Shown: positions 50,557 through 61,247 of the stretch, piece after piece
Layout: each line of letters opens with the position of its first letter
How positions within the stretch are numbered: the first letter of the stretch is position 1
NCBI GenBank assembly: GCA_002238855.1
Contig: MPND01000001.1
Span: 1-64,000, forward strand
Length of the DNA: 64,000 nt
Source: SAR202 cluster bacterium bin90
Lineage (GTDB): Bacteria > Chloroflexota > Dehalococcoidia > Lucifugimonadales > JADFKI01
Reading direction: 5' to 3'
Program-made: the position numbers and the translations under genes
Notes under the pieces: generated by a model
What the model was told of the DNA's origin: nothing
Database searches by the model: none
Seen by the model: only the letters and a program-made list of their open reading frames with translations

Positions 50557-51315
50557 ATGGCGACTAATGGAATGACAGAGACCGCAGAGGACATAATCGT
50601 CTGTCGTAACGTGAACAAATGGTTCGGCACATTCCAGGCGCTGAAGGATGTAAGCACAACTGTAAAGCGCGGAGAAAAGATAGTGATCGTAGGGCCCTCA
50701 GGGTCAGGCAAATCTACGTTCATTCGCACCATCAATCGCCTCGAAGAGCATCAGAGCGGGGATATCGTTGTTGATGGCATCGAACTGACCAAGGACGTTC
50801 GCAACATTGACGCGATTCGCAGCGAGGTGGGAATGGTGTTTCAGCAGTTCAACCTGTTCCCGCACCTCACCGTGATGGACAACATCACGCTTGCGCCAAT
50901 GAAAGTACGTCATTGGAGTCGCACACAGGCAGAGGAGGTAGGACTGGAGTTGCTGACAAGAGTCGGCATACCGGACCAGGCGCAGAAATTTCCGAGCGAG
51001 CTGTCCGGTGGTCAGCAGCAGCGCGTAGCTATCGCTCGTGCCCTAGCCATGCAGCCCAAGATTATGCTCTTCGACGAGCCGACATCCGCGCTGGACCCTG
51101 AAATGATAAACGAAGTGCTGGACGCGATGCGGGAACTGGCGTACTCAGGCATGACCATGATGATTGTCACTCACGAAATAGGCTTTGCAAGGGAGGTCGC
51201 CGACAAAATTATAATGATGGACGAAGGACGAATTGTGGAGGAGAATTCCGCGAATGAGTTCTTTGACAATCCAAAGAGCGAACGCACGAAGCTATTCTTG
51301 TCGCAGATACTCTAG
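50557..51315 (+). CDS. aapP: amino-acid ABC transporter ATP-binding protein AapP
   Basis: 253-residue GlnQ/AapP-type ATPase. Walker A is GPSGSGKST, the Q-loop FQQFNLFPHLTV, signature LSGGQQQRVAIARALAMQPK, Walker B IMLFDEPTSALDPE, and the H-loop VTHEIGFARE. The frame is open from 50515, but ATG 50557 has a perfect AAAGGAGG RBS. It completes the amino-acid uptake system and is the only ABC ATPase in the window. It belongs to the polar amino-acid class, so it should not serve the Dpp cassettes. Confidence 0.95.
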   Translation: MATNGMTETAEDIIVCRNVNKWFGTFQALKDVSTTVKRGEKIVIVGPSGSGKSTFIRTINRLEEHQSGDIVVDGIELTKDVRNIDAIRSEVGMVFQQFNLFPHLTVMDNITLAPMKVRHWSRTQAEEVGLELLTRVGIPDQAQKFPSELSGGQQQRVAIARALAMQPKIMLFDEPTSALDPEMINEVLDAMRELAYSGMTMMIVTHEIGFAREVADKIIMMDEGRIVEENSANEFFDNPKSERTKLFLSQIL

Positions 51316-51516
51316 CAGATACGGGAAAGCAGGCCGGCTAGCCCCGCTAGAGTGATGCCAGTTCAAATCCTTGTCTGTCTAACAGGCTGTTCGTGAGAAG
51401 CAATCAAGACCTATTTCGCCCTTGAACCAGACTTGTGGTAGGAGTATGCTAATGTCGAGTTCGGAACAGGTGTCTGCACCCTATCCCCATCGGCGACTCC
51501 AGCAGTCTCCCTCACC

Positions 51517-51545
51517 TTTACACATTTGCACTATCGGAATATAAT
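51517..51545 (+). promoter_or_regulatory. promoter of ribosomal protein S1 gene
   Basis: -35 TTTACA (51517-51522), 17-bp spacer, perfect -10 TATAAT (51540-51545), start near 51552, 32 nt before the S1 GTG. The rest of the 268-bp gap after aapP holds no ORF or RNA gene I can support. Confidence 0.8.
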
Positions 51546-51583
51546 ATACAGGTAGATCAACTATAAGAAAGGCCCGTAGAGCC

Positions 51584-52954
51584 GTGACATCAAATCCCTC
51601 TTCAGAAGAACCCGCCATTATGCAGGACCCCGCCGAGACACAGGAACCGGCAACTTCACTAGGTGAAACTCCAGAGGTAGCGGAGGCGCTGCCACAGATC
51701 CCCGAAGTAGAAACTCCTTCGGCATCCGAATTAGAGGCAAACGCGCCGATAATGTTGGATCTTGACGAAGATGACGAACCTATGGAGTACGAGGAGGAAG
51801 AAGAGGAGTCCGGCGCCCAGGACATGGGGCAATTGCTTGACTCGATGGAGCCGATCAAGCCCCTCCGGCGTGGAGAAGTCGTCGACGGCGAAGTGATGGG
51901 CTTCTCAGAGGATGGTGGCATTCTTGTCAACATCGGCCACAAGTCTGAAGGAGTGGTTCAGCAGCGCGAAATGCGCAGTCTAAGCCAGGAAGACGTTCAG
52001 AATCTGGGCATAGGCGACAAGATAATCACATATGTGCTCCGCCCCGAGTCGGCGGACAACGCGGCGATCCTGTCAATCGACCGAGCGCTGGGCGAAACTG
52101 GCTGGCGCGAACTCGAAAAGTGCCTTGAAGACAACGAGACCGTCGAAGGAAGCATACTCGGCTTCAACAAGGGCGGAGCGATAGTGGATGTTCGAAAGGT
52201 GCAGGGGTTTGTCCCCATGTCGCAGCTCGTGAGCGTTCCGCGCGACATATTCAGGGACAGATCCGAGACTGAGGAAGATCCTGAAGTCGAAGCGCGGCGA
52301 ATGCAGCGGCAGGCGGAAGAGACCGGCAAGACGCTACAGTTGAAAATTCTTGAGATAAACCGAAGTCGCAATCGCGCCATATTCTCCGAACGACAGGCCG
52401 TACAGGAATGGCGGGACGCACAGAAGGCGAGACTGGTAGAGGACCTCGAAGTAGGTGAAATTCGAAAGGGCGTCGTTACTGGCATAAGCAATTTCGGAGC
52501 TTTCGTTGATCTCGGAGGTGCAGACGGGCTGGTACATATTTCGGAGATGTCTTGGGGGCCTGTTGGCAAGCCCGAAGATGTAGTGTCCATCGGCGACGAG
52601 CTAGATGTGTTTGTCCTCAGGGTAGATGTGGAGAACAAGAAGATCGCACTCAGTCTGAGGCGACTCGAACCGGAACCGTGGGAGACTATACACGAGCGGC
52701 TTCATGTTGACGATATCGTTGACGCCCAGATAACGAAACTCACGAATTTCGGAGCGTTTGCCCGAGTAGAGGGTAATATAGAGGGTCTGATTCACATTTC
52801 AGAACTTTCCGACCGCGTTATTGGTCATCCGCGGGAAGTGGTTCAAGAGGGCGAGGATGTAAAGCTGAAGGTTCTGAGAATTGAACCTGAACGGCGCAGG
52901 CTGGGGTTGAGCCTGAAGCAGACGATGGACAACCCGTTTTTGAACTACGAGTAG
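51584..52954 (+). CDS. rpsA: 30S ribosomal protein S1 (four S1 domains)
   Basis: 456-residue S1 protein helping mRNA binding on the 30S subunit. An acidic, low-complexity N-tail (about 90 residues, with EYEEEEEESG) precedes four S1/OB repeats at roughly 96-165, 182-250, 286-355 and 371-440. The last two have the canonical GISNFGAFVDLGGADGLVHISE and LTNFGAFARVEGNIEGLIHISE. It is shorter than six-domain E. coli S1, as usual outside proteobacteria. Start GTG 51584 follows AAGAAAGG at long spacing, so the exact N-terminus is uncertain. Followed 55 nt later by clpC. Confidence 0.92.
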   Translation: MTSNPSSEEPAIMQDPAETQEPATSLGETPEVAEALPQIPEVETPSASELEANAPIMLDLDEDDEPMEYEEEEEESGAQDMGQLLDSMEPIKPLRRGEVVDGEVMGFSEDGGILVNIGHKSEGVVQQREMRSLSQEDVQNLGIGDKIITYVLRPESADNAAILSIDRALGETGWRELEKCLEDNETVEGSILGFNKGGAIVDVRKVQGFVPMSQLVSVPRDIFRDRSETEEDPEVEARRMQRQAEETGKTLQLKILEINRSRNRAIFSERQAVQEWRDAQKARLVEDLEVGEIRKGVVTGISNFGAFVDLGGADGLVHISEMSWGPVGKPEDVVSIGDELDVFVLRVDVENKKIALSLRRLEPEPWETIHERLHVDDIVDAQITKLTNFGAFARVEGNIEGLIHISELSDRVIGHPREVVQEGEDVKLKVLRIEPERRRLGLSLKQTMDNPFLNYE

Positions 52955-53009
52955 AAGACCGCAACATAATATTTTAAGGCTACACTGAACTCCTTTAGGG
53001 AGAGGTGCG

Positions 53010-55484
53010 ATGGCAAGCAGATTCGAGAAGTTTACCGAGAGAGCGCGCAGGGTGTTATCGCTGGCCCAGGAAGAGGCTCAGCGATTCAACCACAATTACA
53101 TTGGCACGGAGCATATATTGCTCGGCCTTGTTAGGGAGACGGATGGGGTTGCGGCGCGAGTGCTCTCGAACCTCGGCGTGGAGTTGCACAAAGTGCGCTC
53201 CGCCGTTGAGTTCATTATTGGCCGAGGCGAGCGTTCTACGCCCGGTGAGATTGGACTGACTCCTCGTGCAAAGAAGGTTATTGAGCTCGCCGTTGACGAA
53301 GCTCGCAGGCTCAATCACCACTACATCGGTACTGAGCACCTTCTAATTGGTCTTATGCGTGAGGGCGAGGGCGTGGCCGCCGGAGTTCTCGAAAGCCTGG
53401 GCATCAATCTTGACAAGATACGCGGAGAGACAAGTCGCCTGCTGTCGCAGTCATCGCAGAGCCCCCAGGGCAGCGGAAGGCGTGGCAGGAGCAAGAGCCA
53501 GACCCCAATGCTCGACGAGCTGGGCGTTGATCTCACCAAGCAAGCCAGAGAAGGCAAGCTCGACCCTACGGTGGGGAGAAGCAACGAAATTCAACGCGTG
53601 ACCCAGATACTCAGCCGCCGCACGAAGAACAACCCAGTTCTGGTGGGCGAACCGGGAGTAGGCAAGACAGCAATCGTCGAAGGGTTGGCACAGCTCATAG
53701 CCGAAAACAAAGTACCATCCACCTTGCAGGGCAAGAGGCTCGTGACCCTGGATATGGGGTCATTGGTGGCAGGTACGAAGTATCGCGGCGAATTTGAGGA
53801 GCGACTAAAGAAGGTCGTTAAGGAAATCACGGAGTCCGGCAAGTGCATTCTGTTTATTGACGAAGTGCATACGATGGTAGGAGCGGGCGCCGCCGAGGGC
53901 GCAGTTGATGCTGCAAACATCCTCAAGCCTTCCCTCGCACGAGGCGAACTGCAGACCATAGGGGCAACCACCCCCGATGAATATCGCAAGTATCTCGAAC
54001 GAGACAGCGCGCTGGAGCGCAGGTTCCAGCCGGTACGCGTGGAAGAGCCAACCGTCGATGAATCCGTTGAGATTCTCAAAGGCATCAAGGGTGAATACGA
54101 AAGACACCACGAGCTTGAGATTTCATTTGACGCTCTGAAAGCGGCCGCGAGCATGGCGGCGAGATTCATCTCAGATCGCTCTCTGCCGGATAAAGCTATC
54201 GACCTGATTGACGAGGCGGCATCACGGGTGCGAATCAACAACTCCGAGCAGCCTCTCTCCTTGACTGAAGTCACCGATATGCTCGACCGCGTACGACGTG
54301 AGAAAGACGAAGCAATATCTACCCGCCAGTACGAGCAGGCGGCCGAATTGCGGGAACGAGAGATGAGTCTGCAGCTCAAGATGGAATCCCTGCAGTCCGA
54401 TTGGGAAACCGAGCGCAGCAGCAACAGCCCTGTCGTTACTGAAGATGACATCGCGGAAGTTGTAAACATGTGGACCGGTATCCCCGTGGCGCGCCTCGCG
54501 TCCACGGAGTCGGAACGCCTGGTGAATATGGAAGAATCGCTTCGCGGCCAAGTTTCTGGGCAGGACGAAGCAATCACGGTTATTTCGAAGGCGGTACGGC
54601 GCGCCAGGGCAGGCCTGAAGAATCCAAAGAGGCCAACTGGCGTCTTCCTGTTCCTTGGACCAACTGGCGTAGGCAAGACCTACCTGGTTCAGAAGCTAGC
54701 CGAGTTCATGTTCGGCAGCGAGGAATCGATGATTCGCATCGATATGTCGGAATTTATGGACCGCCACACAGTCGCACGACTGGTAGGCGCACCCCCGGGC
54801 TACATAGGCTACGACGAGGGTGGGCAGCTAACCGAAGCGGTTCGCAGACGTTCATACAGCGTAATTCTGCTGGATGAGATTGAGAAGGCTCATCCGGAAG
54901 TATTTAATATCCTGCTGCAGATATTCGACGATGGCCATCTGACCGATGCAAAGGGGCGCAGGGTAGATTTCCGCAATACAGTAATCGTGATGACCAGCAA
55001 CATCGGATCAGACCTGATTCGACAGGATCGCTCGATGGGCTTTTCGGCTCGCGGAGAGTCTGGAAGGACAGACGAGCAGGCGTACCTGCGAATGAAGAAC
55101 AACGTGCTGGACGAAGTTAAGCGCTTCTTCCGTCCCGAGTTCCTAAACCGCATTGACGGACAGGTTGTGTTCCACTCGCTCGGTCGCGAGCATATGCGAG
55201 AGATCGTTAAGCTCCAGTTGCAGGATGTAAACGCAGAGCTTATCGAACAAGGCATTACAATGGAAGTGTCGGATGCGGCGCGTGATTGGATGTCTGAGAA
55301 AGGCTACGATCCGCAATTTGGCGCGAGGCCGATGCGGCGTCTGATTCAGGACCATCTTGAAGATAAGCTCTCGGATGCAATCATAGCCGGAGAGCTGATC
55401 CCAGGTGATACCGCGATAGTGGACATCAACGAAGATGAGGACGGCTTGGTGGTGCATGCCAAGGAGCCTGTCGCTGTATCATAG
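53010..55484 (+). CDS. clpC: ATP-dependent Clp protease ATP-binding subunit ClpC
   Basis: 824-residue Hsp100 unfoldase feeding ClpP. It has a Clp-N double repeat (about 1-150: [28 protein letters not shown]), AAA-1 with Walker A GEPGVGKT near 213, a short M domain with a UVR-like motif ([12 protein letters not shown]), and AAA-2 with GPTGVGKT near 550 and a C-terminal D2-small domain ([15 protein letters not shown]). The RBS GGGAGAGGTG precedes ATG 53010. ClpS at 25169 could be its adaptor. No ctsR/mcsAB operon accompanies it, so heat-shock control is not evident. Ends in a strong terminator. Confidence 0.96.
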   Translation: MASRFEKFTERARRVLSLAQEEAQRFNHNYIGTEHILLGLVRETDGVAARVLSNLGVELHKVRSAVEFIIGRGERSTPGEIGLTPRAKKVIELAVDEARRLNHHYIGTEHLLIGLMREGEGVAAGVLESLGINLDKIRGETSRLLSQSSQSPQGSGRRGRSKSQTPMLDELGVDLTKQAREGKLDPTVGRSNEIQRVTQILSRRTKNNPVLVGEPGVGKTAIVEGLAQLIAENKVPSTLQGKRLVTLDMGSLVAGTKYRGEFEERLKKVVKEITESGKCILFIDEVHTMVGAGAAEGAVDAANILKPSLARGELQTIGATTPDEYRKYLERDSALERRFQPVRVEEPTVDESVEILKGIKGEYERHHELEISFDALKAAASMAARFISDRSLPDKAIDLIDEAASRVRINNSEQPLSLTEVTDMLDRVRREKDEAISTRQYEQAAELREREMSLQLKMESLQSDWETERSSNSPVVTEDDIAEVVNMWTGIPVARLASTESERLVNMEESLRGQVSGQDEAITVISKAVRRARAGLKNPKRPTGVFLFLGPTGVGKTYLVQKLAEFMFGSEESMIRIDMSEFMDRHTVARLVGAPPGYIGYDEGGQLTEAVRRRSYSVILLDEIEKAHPEVFNILLQIFDDGHLTDAKGRRVDFRNTVIVMTSNIGSDLIRQDRSMGFSARGESGRTDEQAYLRMKNNVLDEVKRFFRPEFLNRIDGQVVFHSLGREHMREIVKLQLQDVNAELIEQGITMEVSDAARDWMSEKGYDPQFGARPMRRLIQDHLEDKLSDAIIAGELIPGDTAIVDINEDEDGLVVHAKEPVAVS

Positions 55485-55525
55485 GTCGCAACGAACACCC
55501 GCCCTGTAATTTAACGTGAATTATT

Positions 55526-55560
55526 GCCCGCCTGAAACTCAGGCGGGCATTTTCTTCTTC
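55526..55560 (+). terminator. intrinsic terminator of the rpsA-clpC unit
   Basis: GCCCGCCTGA (55526-55535) and TCAGGCGGGC (55539-55548), 10-bp stem, 3-nt loop, followed by ATTTTCTTCTTC. Textbook Rho-independent terminator. Confidence 0.9.
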
Positions 55561-55592
55561 GCGCGTTTGACTTTGGAATCTTCCGATAGGGC

Positions 55593-55621
55593 TTGACATG
55601 CGTTCTAATCCGTTCTAATAT
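55593..55621 (+). promoter_or_regulatory. promoter of radA
   Basis: -35 TTGACA (55593-55598), 17-bp spacer, -10 TAATAT (55616-55621), start near 55628. The spacer and -10 contain the direct repeat CGTTCTAAT at 55601-55609 and 55611-55619, spaced by one helical turn. Confidence 0.82.
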
Positions 55622-55633
55622 ATTTGGCAGTAA

Positions 55634-55645
55634 GAACATTTGTTA
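55634..55645. promoter_or_regulatory. LexA-box-like operator at the radA start
   Basis: GAACATTTGTTA matches the Gram-positive-type LexA site GAAC-N4-GTTC except for its last base. It lies just after the predicted radA transcription start, where a repressor would block elongation. RadA is a recombination repair protein, so SOS control would make sense. Confidence 0.4.
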
Positions 55646-55708
55646 TCATTCGTGCTGTTGGCCACAGCGTTATCTGGTCGCTGTGTGCGCGGCAATAAGG
55701 GGGAAGAG

Positions 55709-57097
55709 ATGCAGAAAGTCAAGACGAGGGTCGAGTTTGTATGTACGTCGTGTGAGAATGTCACCGTCAAGTGGGAGGGTCAGTGCCGAAGTTGTAGCGC
55801 GTGGAACACTATCATCGAGCGAGCTGATGCCGGAAGGCACGGATGGTTGCGAAACGAATCGTCGTCGGCCGTGCATCTCGCAGATGCCTCAACGGAGGAT
55901 TTACCGCGAATGGCGCTATCTTCAGGCGAGGTCAATCGTGTCCTGGGAGGAGGAATCGTACCGGGCTCACTGGTGCTGCTTGCGGGCGATCCGGGCATCG
56001 GTAAATCCACACTGCTCCTGCAGATCGCAGCGGAAGTCGCCAAAGAACGCTCATCGGTCTTTTACGTCACAGGAGAAGAATCAGTCTCGCAGGTTAAGAT
56101 GCGCGCCGACCGACTCGGAATCGACGGACAGAACCTTTACATATTGACGCATACCAATGTCGAAGAGACACTGGCACAGCTTGACAGGCAGCCTCCCGCG
56201 CTGGCGGTAATAGACTCGATACAGACGATGTACGATCCGTCGCTGTCATCCCAGCCCGGCAATGTCTCACAGATTCGTGAGTGCGCACGCAGGCTACTGG
56301 AATGGGGCAAGGCAAACAATGTTCCTCTCATTCTAACAGGGCATGTAACCAAAGGCGGAGACATCGCGGGTCCCCGAGTACTAGAGCACATGGTCGATGT
56401 GGCATTGTATATGGAAGGGGACGCAGTCAGTTCGTGGAGGCTGCTTCGTGCCGTAAAGAACCGTTTCGGTTCGACGAATGAAGTCGGCGTACTGGAAATG
56501 ACCGGTTTGGGCCTGCGCGATGTGGCTGACCCATCTGAGAGTTTCCTTTTGGACAGACCCAAAGGTGCGATGGGTTCGGTCGTGGTTCCAGTGCTTGAGG
56601 GGAACAGGGCATTGCTTGTAGAGATTCAGGCTCTAACCGCACCCTCCACCATTCCCACGCCTCGTCGTGTCGCTACCGGCTATGACTCTCACCGTCTTCT
56701 GCTCGCCTGCTCTGTTGCGATGCGCACCTGTGGGATACCTCTGGCTGATTACGATGTGATTGTGAATGTAACGGGCGGGCTGAAGATTGCCGAACCCGCC
56801 GCCGACCTTGGCGTTGCGCTCGCCATTGCTTCTAGCTTCCGCAGCGTGCCGATGCCTGAGGACGTTGCGGTTGTGGGTGAGATTGGACTGAGCGGAGAGA
56901 TACGCCGCGCTCCTCAGACTGAGAGGCGTGTAAAAGAGGCAGCCCGGCTCGGATTTAGAAAGTGCCTGGTGCCCGGCAATACGGACGACCGCTCCTCCGG
57001 AGGGGAGGCGCTTCATTACCAGAGAGTTGACACGCTGACGCAAGCGATTAATATGTGCTTGCCGATAACACGGCGGATCTCAGAAGCAGTCGCCTGA
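55709..57097 (+). CDS. radA: DNA repair protein RadA
   Basis: 462-residue RadA/Sms, a DnaB-like branch-migration helicase in recombinational repair. It has zinc finger Cys12/15/26/29 (FVCTSCENVTV..CRSCSAWNT), Walker A GDPGIGKST at 93-101, the RadA-specific KNRFGSTNEVG motif, and a C-terminal Lon-protease-like domain (GYDSHRLLLACSVAMRTC, VNVTGGLKIAEPAADLGVALA). The frame is open from 55640, but ATG 55709 with AAGGGGGAAGAG gives the conserved start. Own promoter. larC follows at 22 nt. Confidence 0.96.
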   Translation: MQKVKTRVEFVCTSCENVTVKWEGQCRSCSAWNTIIERADAGRHGWLRNESSSAVHLADASTEDLPRMALSSGEVNRVLGGGIVPGSLVLLAGDPGIGKSTLLLQIAAEVAKERSSVFYVTGEESVSQVKMRADRLGIDGQNLYILTHTNVEETLAQLDRQPPALAVIDSIQTMYDPSLSSQPGNVSQIRECARRLLEWGKANNVPLILTGHVTKGGDIAGPRVLEHMVDVALYMEGDAVSSWRLLRAVKNRFGSTNEVGVLEMTGLGLRDVADPSESFLLDRPKGAMGSVVVPVLEGNRALLVEIQALTAPSTIPTPRRVATGYDSHRLLLACSVAMRTCGIPLADYDVIVNVTGGLKIAEPAADLGVALAIASSFRSVPMPEDVAVVGEIGLSGEIRRAPQTERRVKEAARLGFRKCLVPGNTDDRSSGGEALHYQRVDTLTQAINMCLPITRRISEAVA

Positions 57098-57119
57098 AGA
57101 CTGCAAAGGTAGGCACAGA

Positions 57120-58322
57120 TTGACCAGCGCATATTTTCAATGCATCGGGGGCGCAAGCGGTGATATGTTACTTGGCGCTCTCTTGGACGCGGGGCTGTCG
57201 TTGGAGGACCTTCGAGGAGCGTTGGCGAAGTTGGGAGTAGATGGCTATTCCCTCAGGGCGCAACGAGCCCAGCGCGGCGGTCTTGAAGGAACGCATCTCG
57301 TCGTCGAACTTGAGGAGCGTGGACGCAGGACGCACACCATCCAGAACTTTGTGGACACGGTCGAGGCTTCGGGCCTGTCCGACAGGGTTGTTCAGCAATC
57401 CCGCGCGGCGTTCCTGCGAATCGAAGAGGCCGAAGCACGCGTACACGGAACTGAGCCGGGAGAGACGCATCTGCACGAACTTGGTACTCTGGATACCCTG
57501 GTCGATGTGGTCGGGAGCGTCGCCGGCCTGGAGATGCTGGGTGTGGAAACCGTCTATTGCTCGGCGTTTCCGAGTGGATCAGGCGTTGTAAGGTCTCAAC
57601 ATGGACTGCTTCCGGTCCCTGCCCCAGCCACGGCCGCACTATTCGAGATTGCAAATGCGCCCGTTGCCCCTCCACCAAACAACGCACACAACACAGGTGA
57701 AATGGTTACGCCAACAGGGGCGGCAATTCTCACGACACTTGCGACTTTTCAGCAGCCCCAGTTCAACGTCCAGCGGATCGGATATGGGCTGGGCACGCGA
57801 GACTCGCAGCAGTATCCGAATGCGCTGGCTCTATGGCTGGGAACGGAACAGACGGAGAAATACAGTACGGGTGTGAAGCTTATAGAGACGAATATTGATG
57901 ACATGAGCGGGGAATTACTTGGCTACGTTCAAGAGCGGCTATTCGAGATGGGAGCCCGCGATGTTTGGTTTACCCCCATTCAAATGAAGAAAAATCGCCC
58001 AGCCACGATGCTCAGCATCATCGTGGCCGCGGCCGATGAGGCACAAGCCGTTGACATAGTAATGAAAGAGACATCGACGCTGGGAGTCCGCGTTCGTCCT
58101 CTGGAGCGAATTGAAGCCCAGCGTGAGGTGGTGCGTATTGACACGTCCGTGGGAAACGTTGCTGTCAAGATTAAGAGATTGGACGGCAGCATTGTAAGTG
58201 TATCTCCGGAATACGAAGACGCGAGGCTCCGCGCCATCGAAAAAGGCTTGGCGATCCACGATGTGTTCGGTCGGATTCAGCGTGAGGCGGAGACTCAGAT
58301 CATGCAAGGCGGTGAGCGGTAA
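57120..58322 (+). CDS. larC: nickel-pincer cofactor biosynthesis protein LarC
   Basis: 400-residue LarC, the CTP-dependent cyclometallase that inserts nickel in making the nickel-pincer nucleotide of lactate racemase and LarA homologues. It has the N-terminal motif CIGGASGDMLLGALLDAG, LHELGTLDTLVDVVG, SGSGVVRSQHGLLPVPAPAT, MVTPTGAAIL, and the C-terminal metal-binding TNIDDMSGELLGYVQERLFE and MKKNRPATMLSI. Uses TTG 57120 as start, with AAAGG upstream. Unlike many bacteria it is a single uninterrupted frame. larA, larB and larE are absent from the window. Confidence 0.92.
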   Translation: MTSAYFQCIGGASGDMLLGALLDAGLSLEDLRGALAKLGVDGYSLRAQRAQRGGLEGTHLVVELEERGRRTHTIQNFVDTVEASGLSDRVVQQSRAAFLRIEEAEARVHGTEPGETHLHELGTLDTLVDVVGSVAGLEMLGVETVYCSAFPSGSGVVRSQHGLLPVPAPATAALFEIANAPVAPPPNNAHNTGEMVTPTGAAILTTLATFQQPQFNVQRIGYGLGTRDSQQYPNALALWLGTEQTEKYSTGVKLIETNIDDMSGELLGYVQERLFEMGARDVWFTPIQMKKNRPATMLSIIVAAADEAQAVDIVMKETSTLGVRVRPLERIEAQREVVRIDTSVGNVAVKIKRLDGSIVSVSPEYEDARLRAIEKGLAIHDVFGRIQREAETQIMQGGER

Positions 58323-58350
58323 ACCTCGCAATGGAGCGATCCAAAATTGT

Positions 58351-58379
58351 TGACCGTAATCTGGGTGTTCGGTACAATG
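58351..58379 (+). promoter_or_regulatory. promoter of the tRNA-tuf operon
   Basis: -35 TTGACC (58351-58356), 17-bp spacer, -10 TACAAT (58374-58379), start near 58386. An 8-bp leader hairpin GGTTAGCG/CGCTAACC (58393-58400 with 58414-58421) lies between start and first tRNA. Confidence 0.82.
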
Positions 58380-58457
58380 GAATATGCACTTGGGTTAGCG
58401 CCTGGCGTCAGACCGCTAACCTGATTTGTTATCAGGGATGCAAGCGTTCATAGCGGT

Positions 58458-58531
58458 GCCCCAGTGGCGCAACCGGAAGCGCAGCCGACTTGTAATCGGC
58501 AGGTTAGTGGGTTCGAGTCCCCTCTGGGGCT
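58458..58531 (+). tRNA. tRNA-Thr (anticodon TGT), bulged T stem
   Basis: Acceptor GCCCCAG/CTGGGGC and anticodon stem GCCGA/TCGGC with loop CTTGTAA (TGT at 58491-58493). The T stem AG-T-GGG / CCCCT pairs five bases if T58508 is bulged out, with loop TTCGAGT. CCA is not encoded. It reads ACA and ACG. Confidence 0.9.
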
Positions 58532-58646
58532 TTTCTCTATCTGAATAGAGCGTCGCTATCGCAGGCTGAACTATAGGGCAGTCCGGTTTTACTTGGATTG
58601 GACAAATGCCTGTGATAGACTAATTTTGGCTGCCCAGCAACCCCTT

Positions 58647-58730
58647 GGAGGGATGGGAGAGTGGCTAAATCCACCAGACTGTAAATCTGGCGCCCAACGG
58701 GCTACGCAGGTTCGAATCCTGCTCCCTCCA
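58647..58730 (+). tRNA. tRNA-Tyr (anticodon GTA)
   Basis: Class II tRNA with acceptor GGAGGGA/TCCCTCC, anticodon stem CCAGA/TCTGG with GTA at 58681-58683, a long variable arm, T stem GCAGG/CCTGC. CCA is encoded at 58731-58733. Confidence 0.96.
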
Positions 58731-58784
58731 CCAATGCAAATCGACCAATTATCGGAATTATTGGCATCAAAAATCAATACTTGG

Positions 58785-58857
58785 GCCCACATAGCTCAGT
58801 CGGTAGAGCGCGTTCTTGGTAAGAACGAGGTCAGCAGTTCAAGTCTGCTTGTGGGCT
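58785..58857 (+). tRNA. tRNA-Thr (anticodon GGT)
   Basis: Acceptor GCCCACA/TGTGGGC, D stem GCTC/GAGC, anticodon stem CGTTC/GAACG with GGT at 58818-58820, T stem AGCAG/CTGCT. CCA is encoded at 58858-58860. It lies 25 nt before tuf, as in many bacteria. Confidence 0.96.
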
Positions 58858-58882
58858 CCACAACTGGAGGAAGATAGCAGAA

Positions 58883-60076
<1,194 letters not shown>

Positions 60077-60094
60077 CTTAGAACGAACTAAGGC

Positions 60095-60129
60095 AGGGCT
60101 GTGGTTGCTCATCACAGCCCTTACTTTTT
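60095..60129 (+). terminator. terminator after tuf
   Basis: AGGGCTGTG (60095-60103) and CACAGCCCT (60113-60121) with a 9-nt loop, followed by TACTTTTTGG. It separates tuf from rpmG-secE-nusG and may be leaky, since no strong promoter is visible in the short gap. Confidence 0.85.
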
Positions 60130-60155
60130 GGACACTGAACATACGGATAAGTGAG

Positions 60156-60323
60156 ATGGCGAGAAGGGCAGATAACCGCATCATAATCAATATGGGCTGC
60201 GTCGACTGTCGCGAGAGAACGTATCACTCCAGCAAGAATCGTCGCAACGACCCTCAGCGCATTGAGCTTAAGAAGTTCTGCCCAAGGTGCCGGGTCCACA
60301 CGCTCCACAGAGAGGTCAGGTAG
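60156..60323 (+). CDS. rpmG: 50S ribosomal protein L33
   Basis: 55-residue L33 with the zinc-binding pairs GCVDCRERTY and FCPRCRVHTLHREVR, so the C+ (zinc-containing) form. The in-frame region upstream (from 60105) is not part of it. ATG 60156 gives the conserved MARRADNRIIINM start. Length is normal. Gap of 6 nt to secE. Confidence 0.95.
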   Translation: MARRADNRIIINMGCVDCRERTYHSSKNRRNDPQRIELKKFCPRCRVHTLHREVR

Positions 60324-60329
60324 GCAGGT

Positions 60330-60566
60330 ATGGCTACCAATCCAGGCACACCAAGAAGGCTAGGTGGGCGGACGGCTCGCAGAGCGCTCGGATTGTCGGG
60401 CGTGACTGAAATTATTGGAGAGCTGCGTCGCGTAACCTGGCCGTCATACGAAGAGACATTTCGTCTGTCCGTCATGGTCATAGCTGTGGCCGCGGCAGTT
60501 GGGGCGTTTTTGGGCGTGGTTGACTTGGGCTTTTCCAGTTTGTTCGACATAATCTTGGCGAAGTAG
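60330..60566 (+). CDS. secE: preprotein translocase subunit SecE
   Basis: 78-residue SecE, the single-spanning clamp of the SecYEG channel. The amphipathic helix IIGELRRVTWPSYEETFRLS is diagnostic, followed by the TM VMVIAVAAAVGAFLGVVDLGF. The N-tail is basic and cytoplasmic. It precedes nusG by 5 nt, the universal secE-nusG order. Confidence 0.95.
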   Translation: MATNPGTPRRLGGRTARRALGLSGVTEIIGELRRVTWPSYEETFRLSVMVIAVAAAVGAFLGVVDLGFSSLFDIILAK

Positions 60567-60571
60567 GGGCA

Positions 60572-61135
60572 ATGAACAGGACTGAAGAGGCGGAACAGCC
60601 TCGCTGGTATGTGCTACACGCTTATTCTGGTCACGAAGGCCGCGTAAAGCAGAACCTTGAACAGCGCGTGTCCAATATGGACATGGGGCACAAGATTCTG
60701 GAGGTTTTCGTCCCGCAAGAGGATGAAATCGAAATCCAGGGTGGTCAACGTAAGACTATTTCGCAGCGTGTATTTCCCGGCTATATTTTCGTGCATATGC
60801 GTATGGACGACGAAAGTTGGCACATTGTCCGCAGCACGCCAGGGGTGACGGGCTTCGTTTCGGCGGAAGATGACAGGGAGGCCCGACCTCGGCCCGTGCC
60901 ACTTGACGAGCGAGAAGAGCAGACTATTCTCGGCTTCAAGGATACCGACCAGCCGCGCGTGCGTGTCGGCTTCACACAGGGGCAGGCAGTTCGAATTACC
61001 GACGGACCATTTGTGGACTTTATGGGCGTGGTAGATGAGGTGCATGCCGACAGGACAAAGCTGAAAGTGCTTGTATCCTTTTTCGGCCGTGAAACCCCCG
61101 TTGAGCTGGACTTCCTACAGGTTGAGCGCGCTTAG
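60572..61135 (+). CDS. nusG: transcription termination/antitermination factor NusG
   Basis: 187-residue NusG binding RNA polymerase across the cleft and linking to Rho or ribosomal S10. NGN domain (1-125) with [52 protein letters not shown]-terminal KOW domain has [21 protein letters not shown] and [15 protein letters not shown]. Normal length. Followed after 112 nt by rplK. Confidence 0.97.
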   Translation: MNRTEEAEQPRWYVLHAYSGHEGRVKQNLEQRVSNMDMGHKILEVFVPQEDEIEIQGGQRKTISQRVFPGYIFVHMRMDDESWHIVRSTPGVTGFVSAEDDREARPRPVPLDEREEQTILGFKDTDQPRVRVGFTQGQAVRITDGPFVDFMGVVDEVHADRTKLKVLVSFFGRETPVELDFLQVERA

Positions 61136-61247
61136 AATGCCGATCGGCGGAGACTCATCCAGTTGAAGAGGGGCAATCCCATTCCGGCTCTTTCTTGTAG
61201 CACATCCTGCAGCTCCAATCATCCTGGACATTCAAAGGACAAAGCAA

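Noticed and set aside
51355-51385. tRNA-like T arm (GTTCAAATC)
   Set aside because: The five bases on either side do not pair and there is no acceptor or anticodon stem around it.
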